Under the pieces are notes generated by a model, which was given only the letters and a program-made list of their open reading frames with translations, did not search any database and was not told the DNA's origin. Below are positions 1 to 9,307 of a stretch of DNA of 64,000 bases, in pieces (within the stretch, counting starts at the first letter, position 1; every line of letters starts with the position of its first letter). The translations under genes were made by a program, and so were the position numbers. Source of the DNA: Rhodocyclaceae bacterium (GTDB taxonomy: Bacteria; Pseudomonadota; Gammaproteobacteria; Burkholderiales; Rhodocyclaceae); NCBI GenBank assembly GCA_016791115.1, contig JAEUNL010000019.1, positions 49,039-113,038 of the forward strand, in the 5' to 3' direction.

Positions 1-2
1 AC

Positions 3-1334
3 AGTGCCGAACGCCCACGCCGCAGCGCCGACGAGAATCGCCCGCCGCGTCGGTCGGATGACGCAACCCGGCCGCGTCGGGCAGACGATGCTCCGCGCCC
101 CCGGCGGGCAGACGATGCGGCCCGGCCGCGCCGAACCGACGATGCAGCCCGACCGCGCCGCGCCGACGATGCGACCCGGCCGCGCCGCATGGACGACACC
201 GCCCGGCCGCGCAAGCCGTTCGACGAGAAGCACGACAAACGGCCGCCGCGCGCCGCGCGCCCCGCGACGGGCGATGCAGACAGCGCGCCGCGCCGCCCGC
301 GCCCGGCGCCGCCGGCCCGCGCATCCGCTTCGCGCCCCGACACCCGCCGGCCCGAGGGTCGCACCGGGCGGACCTCGCAGGCCACCCGTGCCGAAGACGA
401 CCGATCCACGCGCCCGCCACGGCCGAGCGGCCCGAAAGCGCCATCCCGCGCGGGTTCTGGCGATGCCCGCCGGCCGGCGCGCAGCGTCGAAGACCGGCGC
501 GACGCGCGTTACGCGAAGCCGGAACGCGAGCGCCGCCCGGCCGCCAAGCCGCGTTTCGAACCGGCCGCGCCGGCCGCTGCCGACGCCGCACCGCGCCGCG
601 CCGCGCCCGAGTTGCCGCGGCTCTCGAAGCGCATGAGCGAACTGGGCCTGTGTTCGCGGCGCGAGGCCGACGAATGGATCGACAACGGCTGGGTGCGCGT
701 CGATGGCGTGGTTGCGGAACTCGGCACGCGCGTGCACCCGAACGCGAAGATCGAGATCGACGAGGCCGCGCGCAAGCACCAGAGCGAAACCGTCACCATC
801 CTGCTGCACAAGCCGGTCGGCTACGTCTCCGGCCAGGCGGAGGATGGCTACGAGCCGGCGATGGTGCTGGTGCGCCCGGAGAACCGCTGGGAAGACGACA
901 CGCTGCCGACCGCCTTCAAGCGCGGCCACCTGCGCGGCCTGGCGCCGGCCGGCCGACTCGACATCGACTCGACCGGGCTCTTGGTGTTCACGCAGGACGG
1001 CCGCATCGCCAAGCGCCTGGTCGGCGACGACAGCAAGGTGGAAAAGGAATACCTGGTGCGCGTCGAGGGCACGCTGGTCGAGAACGGCCTCGCGCTCCTG
1101 AACCACGGTCTCGAACTCGACGGCAAGAAGCTCAAGCCCGCCCACGTGAGCTGGCAGAACGAACACCAGTTGCGCTTCGTGCTGCGCGAAGGCAGGAAGC
1201 GCCAGATCCGCCGCATGTGCGAACTGGTCGGCCTGAACGTGACCGGCCTCAAGCGCATCCGCATCGGCAGCGTCGTGCTTTCCAAGCTGCCGCCCGGCAA
1301 GTGGCGCTACCTGCGGCCGGACGAGAGCTTCTGA
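3..1334 (+). CDS. RsuA/RluB/RluF-family pseudouridine synthase, 5' end outside window
   Basis: Converts a uridine of rRNA (most likely 23S) to pseudouridine. The frame is open from the window edge, so the true start lies upstream and 444 codons are visible. The first ~200 residues are a very basic, Arg/Pro/Ala-rich, probably disordered tail containing tandem repeats. An S4 RNA-binding domain follows ([20 protein letters not shown]), then the synthase domain with the catalytic Asp in [12 protein letters not shown] and a C-terminal [11 protein letters not shown] motif. The KEYLV segment after the catalytic loop resembles RluF more than RluB, but the target site cannot be decided from sequence. 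An internal ATG at 189 lies inside the repeat array and is probably not the start. Confidence 0.88.
   Translation, partial: SAERPRRSADENRPPRRSDDATRPRRADDAPRPRRADDAARPRRTDDAARPRRADDATRPRRMDDTARPRKPFDEKHDKRPPRAARPATGDADSAPRRPRPAPPARASASRPDTRRPEGRTGRTSQATRAEDDRSTRPPRPSGPKAPSRAGSGDARRPARSVEDRRDARYAKPERERRPAAKPRFEPAAPAAADAAPRRAAPELPRLSKRMSELGLCSRREADEWIDNGWVRVDGVVAELGTRVHPNAKIEIDEAARKHQSETVTILLHKPVGYVSGQAEDGYEPAMVLVRPENRWEDDTLPTAFKRGHLRGLAPAGRLDIDSTGLLVFTQDGRIAKRLVGDDSKVEKEYLVRVEGTLVENGLALLNHGLELDGKKLKPAHVSWQNEHQLRFVLREGRKRQIRRMCELVGLNVTGLKRIRIGSVVLSKLPPGKWRYLRPDESF
54..215 (+). repeat. Six tandem 27-bp in-frame repeats (9-residue unit)
   Basis: Six consecutive 27-bp units at 54, 81, 108, 135, 162 and 189 each encode a variant of ADDAARPRR ([54 protein letters not shown]). 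They lie in the N-terminal tail of the pseudouridine synthase. Unit length is a multiple of three, so copy-number change would keep the frame. More units may lie upstream of the window. Confidence 0.93.
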
Positions 1335-1368
1335 TCCGCACGCGGCGCCCGCCCTGGCCGGCCCGCTG

Positions 1369-1397
1369 GAAGCCAGCCGCAGGCCTCGCGGTATAAT
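1369..1397 (+). promoter_or_regulatory. Candidate sigma-70 promoter for the carbamoyltransferase gene
   Basis: A perfect -10 hexamer TATAAT lies at 1392-1397 in an otherwise very GC-rich gap, about 58 bases before the GTG start at 1455. The -35 region is weak (GAAGCC at 1369-1374 with a 17-bp spacer). Confidence 0.45.
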
Positions 1398-1454
1398 CCG
1401 CGCCTGCCGGACGGCGCGCGGCTGCCGGCCCCCCTCCCATCTAGATCCTGAATC

Positions 1455-3218
1455 GTGACTTCGGCTCTGACCATACTCGGCCTTTCCGGCGCACTGACAC
1501 ACGACCCCTCGGCCGCCCTGTATGTCGGCGGCAAGCTGGTCGCCGCGGCGGAGGAAGAACGCTTCGTGCGCGACAAGCATGCCAAGAACCGCATGCCCTA
1601 CGAGGCGGCGAAATACTGCCTCGAGGCCGCCGGCATCAAGCCGAAGGACGTGCATGCGGTGGCGATCCCGTTCGCGCCGATCAGCCTTGCCGAGAAGGCG
1701 CGCTGGCATTACGCGCGGCGCTACTGGTACGCGCCCGACCGCGGGCTCGACGCGATCCTGACGGGCAACCGCCGCTACCACCGCTACCGCGGGCGCATCG
1801 AGTGGTGCCTCCAGCAACTCGGCTTCGACGTGAAGAAGACCGAGATCGTGCCGGTCGAGCACCACCTCGCGCATGCCTCGAGCGCCTACCACTGCTCGGG
1901 CTTCAAGGAGAAAACGGCGATCCTCGGCATCGACGGCAAGGGCGAGTACGCGACCACCTTTTTCGGCTGGGGCGAGAACGGCACGATCCACAAGATCAAG
2001 GAGTTCTACGACCCGGATTCGCTCGGCGGCCTCTATGGCGCGCTGACCGAGTTCCTCGGCTTCGAGATGCTCGACGGCGAGTACAAGGTGATGGGCATGG
2101 CGCCCTACGGCGACCCGACGCGCTACGACTTCTCGCGCCTGGCGCGCTTCGAGAACGGCGAGCTGGTGATCGACACCGACTATGCCAACGTGATCGGCCT
2201 GCGCCGCTACAAGGAGAACGGCAAGGGCTTCTACTTCTCGCCCAAGCTGGTCGGGTGGCTCGGCCCGCGGCGCGTCGGCGATGTGGCCGACGAGCCCTAC
2301 ATCCACTACGCGGCGAGCATGCAGAAGCTGTTCGAGGATCTGTCGCTCAAGATGATGGATTACTACCTCGGCGACATCCTGCGCGAGACGGGGCGGCTGG
2401 CCTTCGCCGGCGGCGGCGCGCTCAACGTCAAGCTCAACCAGAAGATCATCGCCCGCCCGGAAGTGCGCGAGCTGTTCGTGCAGCCGGCCTCGGGCGATTC
2501 GGGCACGGCGCTGGGCGCGGCGTCGTACGTCTCGGTGCAGCGCGGCGTGCCGGTCGAGAAGATGGAGCATGTCTATCTCGGCCCCGCGTATTCCAACGAG
2601 GATGTCGTCGCCGCCTGCGCGCGCCATCCGGCGCAGCCGAAATGGACGCGCATCGACAACGTGCCGCAGCACATCGCGCGCGTGTTGGCCGACGGCAATC
2701 CGGTGGCCTGGTTCCAGGGCCGCATGGAGTTCGGCCCGCGGGCGCTCGGCGGGCGCTCGATCCTCGGCTGCCCGAGCGTGCCCGGCGTGGCCGACCGCAT
2801 CAACGCGCAGATCAAGTTCCGCGAGCGCTGGCGGCCGTTCTGCCCGAGCATGCTCGACAGCGTCGGACCGCAGATGCTGGGCACCGATCACCCGGCACCG
2901 TTCATGACCTTCACCTTCGAGGTGGCACCGGGCTGGAAGGAACGCGTGCCCGAAGTGGTGCACGAGGACGGCACTGCGCGCGCGCAGGTGCTCAGGCGCG
3001 AGTTCAACCCGCGCTACTACGACCTGATGGCGGAACTGGAGAAGCTCACCGGCAACGGCGTGGTCCTCAATACCTCGCTCAACCGCCGTGGCGAACCGAT
3101 GATCTGCTCGCCGACCGATGCGCTGAACATGTTCTTCGGCTCCGACCTGCAGTACCTGGTGATGGAGGACATCCTCGTCACCAAACCGGGCGTCCCTTCG
3201 CAAGGCGCAGCGGGCTGA
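1455..3218 (+). CDS. Carbamoyltransferase (NodU/CmcH family), surface-glycan associated
   Basis: Predicted to transfer a carbamoyl group from carbamoyl phosphate to a sugar hydroxyl. The protein has 587 residues, usual for the family. The N-terminal Kae1-like domain has the metal/nucleotide motif VEHHLAHA at about residues 134-141 and an AGGGALN motif near 319. The C-terminal carbamoyltransferase domain has FGPRALGGRSIL near 422 and NTSLNRRGEP near 535. It starts with GTG; no ATG lies nearby and a TATAAT box is upstream. Glycosyltransferases follow about 180 bp downstream, suggesting the substrate is an LPS or exopolysaccharide sugar. The exact acceptor is unknown. Confidence 0.88.
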   Translation: MTSALTILGLSGALTHDPSAALYVGGKLVAAAEEERFVRDKHAKNRMPYEAAKYCLEAAGIKPKDVHAVAIPFAPISLAEKARWHYARRYWYAPDRGLDAILTGNRRYHRYRGRIEWCLQQLGFDVKKTEIVPVEHHLAHASSAYHCSGFKEKTAILGIDGKGEYATTFFGWGENGTIHKIKEFYDPDSLGGLYGALTEFLGFEMLDGEYKVMGMAPYGDPTRYDFSRLARFENGELVIDTDYANVIGLRRYKENGKGFYFSPKLVGWLGPRRVGDVADEPYIHYAASMQKLFEDLSLKMMDYYLGDILRETGRLAFAGGGALNVKLNQKIIARPEVRELFVQPASGDSGTALGAASYVSVQRGVPVEKMEHVYLGPAYSNEDVVAACARHPAQPKWTRIDNVPQHIARVLADGNPVAWFQGRMEFGPRALGGRSILGCPSVPGVADRINAQIKFRERWRPFCPSMLDSVGPQMLGTDHPAPFMTFTFEVAPGWKERVPEVVHEDGTARAQVLRREFNPRYYDLMAELEKLTGNGVVLNTSLNRRGEPMICSPTDALNMFFGSDLQYLVMEDILVTKPGVPSQGAAG

Positions 3219-3399
3219 CCCGCAGGTCACGTGGCCCCGCCACCGCAGCTTGCCGATCGACCCGCGGAGCGAGGATTTGGCGCCCGGGCCATGAGATCAG
3301 CCAAGGTGCGGCCGCATCCGGGCTGCGACTGCCTCGGTCGTTCGACGTTCGACACGCTGGATGCGACTACTTCGACAACCGGGGAAGACTGAGCACGCG

Positions 3400-4554
3400 A
3401 TGAACCGCCGGATCAAGATCCTGCAGTTGCAACTGGACTACAACGTCAAGCGCCACGATTTCGCCGATCTGGCAGAGCAGATCGTGCTCTCCTTCGACCG
3501 CGATCGCTACGAGTTCGTCTCGGCCTTCCTGTGCGGCCGGCCGCAGGCGGATGAACCGGCGAGCCGCGCCGAACGCTCGGTGTATTTCGATCTGACCGAT
3601 GGCCAGCTCAAGGGCACGCGGATCATGGCGCTGCGCCGCCTGCATCGCTTCTGCCGCGACGAGCAATTCGACGTCGTCATCTGCCATCGATTCAAGCCGA
3701 TCAGCATGATGCTCTGGCTCAACCGCTGGCTGCGCATTCCCGCGTGCATCGGCATATCGCACGTGATGAACGACTTCGAACGTGCGCAACGACGGATGCA
3801 GGTCCGCATGCTGGCAGACCGTCATTGGCGATTCGTCGGCGTTTCGCCCGCCGTCAGGCAGGCGCTGCTGGATGCGCGCAGCGGCTTCACGCCGGACAAT
3901 ACCGTCGCCATCACCAATGCCATCGACATCGAAAGGGCCGAAGCCGCGCAGCTTGACCGAAACCGGGCGCGGAGCGAGCTCGGCCTCCCTGAGGATGCCA
4001 CCGTGGTCGGCGCAATCGGCCGGCTGGTGCCGGTGAAGGGGCACGCCCATCTGCTGCGCGCGTTTGCCGATGTCGCCCCCCGCTTCGCATCGGCGCAGCT
4101 CGTGATCATCGGAGAGGGGCGGGAACGCACGGCACTGGAGGCACTGATACGCCAACTCGGCCTTGCGGCGCGCGTCCGCCTGCCGGGCAACATACCGGAC
4201 GCGCTTCGCTACATGCGTGCATTCGATGTGTTCGCCATGCCCTCGCTGCGGGAGGGACTGGGCCTCGCACTCATGGAGGGCATGAGCGGGCGCCTTCCGG
4301 TGATCGGGTCGGACATTCCGGCCATGCGGGACCTGGTCCGCGGTGCGGGCGGAACCCTGGTTGCGCCCGGCGACGAGCCTGCCCTCGCCGCCGCGCTCGC
4401 CCGCTGGCTTGGCGCGTCGCCGGACGAGCGGGAATCCGGGGGCCGGATTGCATCCGAATACCTGCAGCGGAATCACAGCATCGCCGATTACCGCAACGCC
4501 TATCGAAACCTGGTCGACGAAACACTGCGGCTCAACCTGGAGCGGGCTGCATGA
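3400..4554 (+). CDS. Glycosyltransferase family 4 (GT-B fold)
   Basis: A 384-residue retaining-type glycosyltransferase expected to add a sugar to a lipid-linked or LPS glycan at the cytoplasmic membrane face. The C-terminal half shows GT4 hallmarks: GRLVPVKGHAHLLRA, then the donor-binding stretch MPSLREGLGLALMEGM with the paired Glu residues. The ATG at 3400 (MNRRIKILQLQ) was chosen over an in-frame ATG at 3361 because it follows a GGGGAAG Shine-Dalgarno-like stretch and begins the conserved first beta strand. It overlaps the next gene by 4 bp (ATGA), so the two are translationally coupled. Donor and acceptor cannot be named. Confidence 0.85.
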   Translation: MNRRIKILQLQLDYNVKRHDFADLAEQIVLSFDRDRYEFVSAFLCGRPQADEPASRAERSVYFDLTDGQLKGTRIMALRRLHRFCRDEQFDVVICHRFKPISMMLWLNRWLRIPACIGISHVMNDFERAQRRMQVRMLADRHWRFVGVSPAVRQALLDARSGFTPDNTVAITNAIDIERAEAAQLDRNRARSELGLPEDATVVGAIGRLVPVKGHAHLLRAFADVAPRFASAQLVIIGEGRERTALEALIRQLGLAARVRLPGNIPDALRYMRAFDVFAMPSLREGLGLALMEGMSGRLPVIGSDIPAMRDLVRGAGGTLVAPGDEPALAAALARWLGASPDERESGGRIASEYLQRNHSIADYRNAYRNLVDETLRLNLERAA

Positions 4555-5435
4555 GCAAGGCTGCCGCGCCGCTGGTCACCGTCATCATCTCGTCGTACAA
4601 CCACGCGCCCTACGTCGAGGCGTCGATCCTCAGCGTGATCGGACAGACCTATCCGAACGTCGAGCTGCTGGTGATCGACGATGGATCCTCGGACGACAGC
4701 GTCGAGCGCATCCGGCGCCTGCAGGCGACCCACGGCTTCGATTTTCGCGTCCAGCAGAACAAGGGGCTGACACGCACACTGAACGAGGCGATCGCCCGCG
4801 CCCGCGGCGAACTGATCGCCCCTTTCGGGTCCGATGACATCATGCTGCCCCACCGCCTGGCCACGCAGGTCGAGTACATGGCCGACAAGCCGGAGGTGGG
4901 CATCTGCGCCGGAAATATCGAGTTGATGCGCGCCGATGGGACGCCCTATCCGGAGTCGAAGCAGCGGCGGGATATCCCGTTTCGCCGCATCGATTTCGAG
5001 GCGCTGTTTGCCGATCGCCACCTGTTTCCGCCGGCACCGACGCTGCTGATCCGGCGCGAGGCGCTGGAGAAGGTCGGCGGGTTCAACCCGGAGATTCGGC
5101 TCGAGGATCTTTACATCGAGTTGAAGATCATGAACGCCGGCTATTACATCGACATTCTCGGTGTCGCGCTCGCCCGTTACCGGAAACACGATACCAACAC
5201 CTACAAGAATCTCCGCTTCATGACCGACAGCATCCTGCGCATCTACGAGGATTACGCCGACCATCCCGGGTACACCGAAGCGAAGATGCGCCTGCTCGAC
5301 TCCATGTTCGCCAAGAGCGCCACCCGCGACCGCAAACTGGCAAGGGAACTGCTGCGGCAGATTCCGCTGCGATACTGGACGCGAAAAACGCTGCGCGGCC
5401 TGCTGCGCTACGTGTTTTCGCGCCCCGCATCCTGA
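4551..5435 (+). CDS. Glycosyltransferase family 2 (GT-A fold)
   Basis: A 294-residue GT2 enzyme using a nucleotide sugar. The N-terminus has the classic VTVIISSYNHAPYVEASI strand, followed by VIDDGSSDDS (nucleotide-binding Asp) and a DD metal motif in FGSDDIMLPHR. No transmembrane helices are obvious, so it probably acts at the inner membrane on a lipid-linked acceptor. Its start overlaps the stop of the GT4 gene (ATGA). Its 3' end runs 28 bp into the 3' end of the convergent acyltransferase gene. Confidence 0.87.
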   Translation: MSKAAAPLVTVIISSYNHAPYVEASILSVIGQTYPNVELLVIDDGSSDDSVERIRRLQATHGFDFRVQQNKGLTRTLNEAIARARGELIAPFGSDDIMLPHRLATQVEYMADKPEVGICAGNIELMRADGTPYPESKQRRDIPFRRIDFEALFADRHLFPPAPTLLIRREALEKVGGFNPEIRLEDLYIELKIMNAGYYIDILGVALARYRKHDTNTYKNLRFMTDSILRIYEDYADHPGYTEAKMRLLDSMFAKSATRDRKLARELLRQIPLRYWTRKTLRGLLRYVFSRPAS

Positions 5436-6067
5436 GCCTTGCGGCGCGCGCGCGCGTAGTCGAGAAACGCCGTGACATCATCGGAACACAGCAGGTGGAC
5501 GACGCGGCGTATCTCGGCCTCGGGCCACGACCACCATTGGGTCATGCGAAGCGCTGCACGCGTCGCCTCGTCGAAACGCCAGCGAACGTGGCGCGCCGGG
5601 TTGCCGGCGACGATCGAATAAGGCTCGACGTCCCGCGTCACCACGGCGCGCGCCGCCACGACCGCGCCATCGCCGATCGTGACGCCGGACAGAATCAGGC
5701 AGCCCGACCCGAGCCAGACATCGTTGCCGACGATCACGTCGCCGCGGGTCGCGTCAGCCCCGGCAATATGCCGCGCCTCGTCCACCAACAGCGGAAACGG
5801 ATAGTTGCTGACCCAGTCCGTGCGGTGGTTCCCGCCCAGGAAGATATGCACGTCATCGGCAATCGACGTATAGGCACCGATGCGCAGCGTCGTGCCCTGC
5901 GACCAGTCATGCACTTCCGGCATGCCGTAGGTGCCGATGCCGATCTCGAAACCGGGGTAGCGCTCTCTGAAACGAACCTGGCCGCGGTAGAACTTCGGTA
6001 TGCGCTTGCGCCCGAAACGGCGTTTCCACCACGCGCGCAACCCGCGCCCGAAATCATGCCTTGCCAT
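5408..6067 (-). CDS. Hexapeptide-repeat O-acyltransferase (CatB/xenobiotic acyltransferase family)
   Basis: Left-handed beta-helix acyltransferase of 219 residues, likely transferring acetyl from acetyl-CoA to a glycan hydroxyl. The hexapeptide pattern runs through IGAYTSIADDVHIFLGG, IVGNDVWLGSGCLILSGV and GAVVAARAVVTRDVEPYSIV, ending in AGNPARHVRWRF, as in CatB-like enzymes. The His in FLGGNHRTDW is the likely catalytic base. The ATG at 6067 was preferred to a start at 6097 because it fits the family length. The gene overlaps the upstream ligase by 14 bp, so the two are coupled. Its 3' end overlaps the convergent GT2 gene. Confidence 0.83.
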   Translation of the reverse strand: MARHDFGRGLRAWWKRRFGRKRIPKFYRGQVRFRERYPGFEIGIGTYGMPEVHDWSQGTTLRIGAYTSIADDVHIFLGGNHRTDWVSNYPFPLLVDEARHIAGADATRGDVIVGNDVWLGSGCLILSGVTIGDGAVVAARAVVTRDVEPYSIVAGNPARHVRWRFDEATRAALRMTQWWSWPEAEIRRVVHLLCSDDVTAFLDYARARRKAQDAGRENT

Positions 6068-7292
6068 GTTGCTCGTACCTCGAGCCGGCCGCTGCAAGCA
6101 GCGCGAGCGGAATCCACACCAGGAACCAGTGTTCCTTGGGACCCGACAGGAACGCCCCGCCTTCCGTCAAGCCTGCCACGAGCCCATAGACCACCGGGGC
6201 GGAACCGATGAATACCGCCCGATCCCGACGCAGGCGCCAGCCTGTGGTCAACGCCGTGGCGTACAGCGAGATCCACAGCACCAGGCCGATCGCACCACAT
6301 TGGTAGAGCACGGAAAGCGCCAGGTTGTGAGGGTCGGACAGGGTAAGGTCGAGTCCCTCCACGCGGATCTGCAACGGATTGCCGTAGCCATGTCCCGCGA
6401 GCGGCTGGTCCATGATCAGCCGGATCGTTTCGTTCCATATCTGCGGCCGGAACGACAGGCCGCGCTGGGCAAGGAGGTCGGACCATCCGGTTGCCACGAT
6501 TGCTGCTACGGCCAGGTAGGCAATCAGCACCATTACGCCCCGCCGGTTTCCCAGCAGCAAGGCGAGCCACGCCACTGTCACCGTAAGCGCGACCAGCGGC
6601 GTACGCGAACCGGTTGCGACGATCAGCGCGCCCAGTGCGAGAACGGCGACGATGACGGACGGCGCAAACGGCCGGCCCTGCCATGTCCAGTGCGCCAGCC
6701 AGAGAACCAGAAAGAATCCGAACACGTGCGAGATCAGCAGCGGGTTCCCGAACGCACCATAGCCGGTCAGGCGGTCGCCGTGCCCGTCAAGTGCGTGCCC
6801 GGCCAACAGGACGATCGCACCAGCAACGGCAATCCATGCCGAAGCGGTCAGGGCCTGAACCAGTCGCTCGTACCGGTAACGCGTAAGCCCGACGATCCCT
6901 GCGAACACGAGCAGGACATAGAGCGGACGTTTGATCAGCGACGTTACAGCCTGATCCGGGTTCGACCACGACAGGCTCAAGGCGGCATACGTGGCGAAGA
7001 CCAGAAAGGCGACAACGATGGGCGAGCGCACCAGGTGCGCGATGGTGTCGCGGCGAACGGCGACCAGCAGCGCCGCAGGAAGCGCGATCAGCCAGTAGAA
7101 GAACTGGTGATACAGGCTGCGATTTCCGCTCCATATCATGCCGGTCAGCAGAAGGACCAGCCCCGCCGGCAGCACGTACCCGGTAATGCAGTCCGCAACC
7201 CGTGTCGCGAAAGGGCGTTCGTCCGGACCGGAGCGCGGAAGATGTTCCGGGGTCGTCACGGAAAGGCTGTTCGGGGGCGTTGGCAAAGCCAT
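6054..7292 (-). CDS. O-antigen ligase / Wzy-type polymerase family membrane protein
   Basis: Polytopic inner-membrane protein (412 residues, roughly 10-12 hydrophobic segments) of the Wzy_C/WaaL superfamily, which joins undecaprenyl-linked glycan to lipid A-core or polymerises repeats. The large periplasmic loop before the last helices contains QPLAGHGYGNP and SDPHNLALSVLYQCG; the conserved His in DPHN is typical of ligases. ATG at 7292 is chosen over an upstream TTG at 7304. It is divergent from msbA, which exports lipid A-core, the likely acceptor. Ligase versus polymerase cannot be settled here. Confidence 0.82.
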   Translation of the reverse strand: MALPTPPNSLSVTTPEHLPRSGPDERPFATRVADCITGYVLPAGLVLLLTGMIWSGNRSLYHQFFYWLIALPAALLVAVRRDTIAHLVRSPIVVAFLVFATYAALSLSWSNPDQAVTSLIKRPLYVLLVFAGIVGLTRYRYERLVQALTASAWIAVAGAIVLLAGHALDGHGDRLTGYGAFGNPLLISHVFGFFLVLWLAHWTWQGRPFAPSVIVAVLALGALIVATGSRTPLVALTVTVAWLALLLGNRRGVMVLIAYLAVAAIVATGWSDLLAQRGLSFRPQIWNETIRLIMDQPLAGHGYGNPLQIRVEGLDLTLSDPHNLALSVLYQCGAIGLVLWISLYATALTTGWRLRRDRAVFIGSAPVVYGLVAGLTEGGAFLSGPKEHWFLVWIPLALLAAAGSRYEQHGKA

Positions 7293-7371
7293 GTCGCGGT
7301 GCAATTCACGGGAACGACGCCGGTCGATCCTCCTCGAGGCAATCGACGGATTCTAGCGAATTTGCCCTTCC

Positions 7372-7399
7372 CTGACGGGCATGTGGCGCGTGGTAACAT
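7372..7399 (+). promoter_or_regulatory. Candidate msbA promoter with extended -10
   Basis: Extended -10 TGGTAACAT (7391-7399) is preceded by CTGACG (7372-7377) as a partial -35 with a 16-bp spacer, 28 bp upstream of the msbA start. Confidence 0.35.
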
Positions 7400-7426
7400 G
7401 CAACGTCCGCGAATATCCTCACTTCC

Positions 7427-9229
7427 ATGAGCGCTACCGATGCGCCGGCGGCGTCCAGCCTGAGCATCTATCTCCGCCTGCTGACCTATGTGCGCCCCTA
7501 TGCGGGGCGATTTGCGGTCAGCATTCTGGGCTACGTCATATTCGCCTCTTCCCAGCCGATGCTGGCCGGGGTCCTCAAGTATTTCGTCGATGGACTGACG
7601 CACCCGGAAACTGCCGGCTTCCCCGGCATTCCGCTGCTCGACGGCCTGCCATTGATGCACGCGGTGCCGCTGCTGATCGTGGCGATCGCCGCGTGGCAGG
7701 GCGTGGGATCCTACCTCGGCAGCTATTTCATTGCGCTGGTTTCGCTCAGCGTCGTGCACGACTTGCGCCAGGCCCTGTTCGCCAGCCTGATGCGCCTGCC
7801 CAACGCCTTCTACGACAACCACAATTCCGGGCATCTGATCTCGCGCATCACCTTTGACGTGACGATGGTGACGGGCGCCGCGACCGAGGCGATAAAGGTC
7901 GTGATCCGCGAAGGACTGACCGCGGCCTTCCTGTTCGCCTACCTCCTCTGGATGAACTGGAAGCTGACGCTCGTTCTGGTGGCAATACTGCCCCTGATCG
8001 CGCTGATTGTCGGACGCGGAAGCCGCAAGTTCCGCAAGCAGGCTCGCCGCATCCAGCAGGCCATGGGCGACGTGACGCATGTCGCGTCGGAAGCGATCCA
8101 GGGCTATCGCGTGGTGCGCAGTTTCGGTGGCGAAGACTATGAAACACGCCGCTTCGAGGGGGCAAGCGCGGATAACACGCGCAAGCAACTGCGCATGGTC
8201 AAAACCTCCGCGACGTTCACGCCGATGCTGCAACTGGTGACCTATGTCGCCATGGCGACCGTCCTGTTCCTGGTGCTCTGGCTGCGCGGTTCCGCCACGG
8301 TGGGAGATCTCGTTTCCTACATCACCGCGGCCGGACTGTTGCCCAAGCCGATACGCCAGCTTTCCGAGGTCAGCTCGATGATCCAGCGTGGCGTTGCCGG
8401 CGCGGAAAGCATCTTCGAACAACTCGACGAACCACCGGAATCGGACAATGGCACAGTCGAACGCGAGCGAATCGAAGGTCGTATCGAGGTGCGCGACCTC
8501 AGTTTCCGCTATCCCGGCACGGAGCGGAACGTGCTCGAGAACGTGAGTTTCCGGATCGAGCCCGGCCAGATGGTCGCCCTCGTCGGCAGGTCGGGCAGCG
8601 GCAAATCCACGCTGGCTCAGCTGGTTCCGCGCTTCTACCATCACGAGCAGGGGCAGATTCTGCTCGACGGCGTCGATGTCGAGGATTTCACCCTGCGCAA
8701 CCTGCGGCAACATATCGCGCTGGTCACACAGCAGGTGGTCCTGTTCAACGATACCGTCGCCAGCAATATCGCCTACGGCCAGCTCGCCGCCGCGCCGCGC
8801 GAGGCCATCGAGGAGGCCGCACGCGCTGCCTATGCGAGGGAGTTCATCGACCGCCTGCCTCTCGGATTCGACACGCTGATTGGCGAAAACGGCGTCATGC
8901 TGTCCGGTGGGCAGCGGCAACGCCTGGCCATCGCGCGTGCCTTGCTCAAGAATTCGCCGATCCTGATCCTCGACGAAGCCACCTCGGCGCTGGACACCGA
9001 ATCGGAGCGTCACATCCAGGCCGCGCTGGATCGCGCGATGCGTGGCCGCACCACGCTGGTCATTGCCCACCGCCTGTCCACGATCGAGAAGGCAGACGTG
9101 ATCCTCGTGATGGATCAGGGCCGTATCGTCGAACGTGGCAACCATACCGAATTGCTGGCAACGGGAGGCCATTACGCGCGGCTCCATGCCATGCAGTTCC
9201 GTGAGGAAGCGCTCGCCTCGAACACCTGA
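7427..9229 (+). CDS. msbA: MsbA, lipid A-core flippase (ABC transporter, fused TM and ATPase)
   Basis: Homodimeric half-transporter that flips lipid A-core across the inner membrane using ATP. The 600 residues match the family (about 580-610). Residues 1-330 form the six-helix ABC transmembrane domain with the coupling segment MRLPNAFYDNHNSGHLISRITFD. The nucleotide-binding domain has Walker A GRSGSGKST (387-395), signature LSGGQRQR (from 492), Walker B ILILDEATSALD and the H-loop in IAHRLST. It sits among LPS and glycan genes, as expected. Convergent with the ArnT-like gene downstream, with a hairpin between them. Confidence 0.94.
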   Translation: MSATDAPAASSLSIYLRLLTYVRPYAGRFAVSILGYVIFASSQPMLAGVLKYFVDGLTHPETAGFPGIPLLDGLPLMHAVPLLIVAIAAWQGVGSYLGSYFIALVSLSVVHDLRQALFASLMRLPNAFYDNHNSGHLISRITFDVTMVTGAATEAIKVVIREGLTAAFLFAYLLWMNWKLTLVLVAILPLIALIVGRGSRKFRKQARRIQQAMGDVTHVASEAIQGYRVVRSFGGEDYETRRFEGASADNTRKQLRMVKTSATFTPMLQLVTYVAMATVLFLVLWLRGSATVGDLVSYITAAGLLPKPIRQLSEVSSMIQRGVAGAESIFEQLDEPPESDNGTVERERIEGRIEVRDLSFRYPGTERNVLENVSFRIEPGQMVALVGRSGSGKSTLAQLVPRFYHHEQGQILLDGVDVEDFTLRNLRQHIALVTQQVVLFNDTVASNIAYGQLAAAPREAIEEAARAAYAREFIDRLPLGFDTLIGENGVMLSGGQRQRLAIARALLKNSPILILDEATSALDTESERHIQAALDRAMRGRTTLVIAHRLSTIEKADVILVMDQGRIVERGNHTELLATGGHYARLHAMQFREEALASNT

Positions 9230-9241
9230 AAACGCCCGGCG

Positions 9242-9269
9242 GAACGACCCGCTTTCGCGTGGTTCGTTC
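9242..9269. terminator. Hairpin between convergent msbA and ArnT-like genes
   Basis: Arms GAACGACCC (9242-9250) and GGTTCGTTC (9261-9269) pair over 9 bp with one mismatch around a 10-base loop. There is no T-run on either strand. The position between two convergent stops suggests a bidirectional terminator. Confidence 0.38.
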
Positions 9270-9307
9270 TGTCAGGCGATCTTGAGGCCGCGATCCCGTT
9301 TTTTCGC

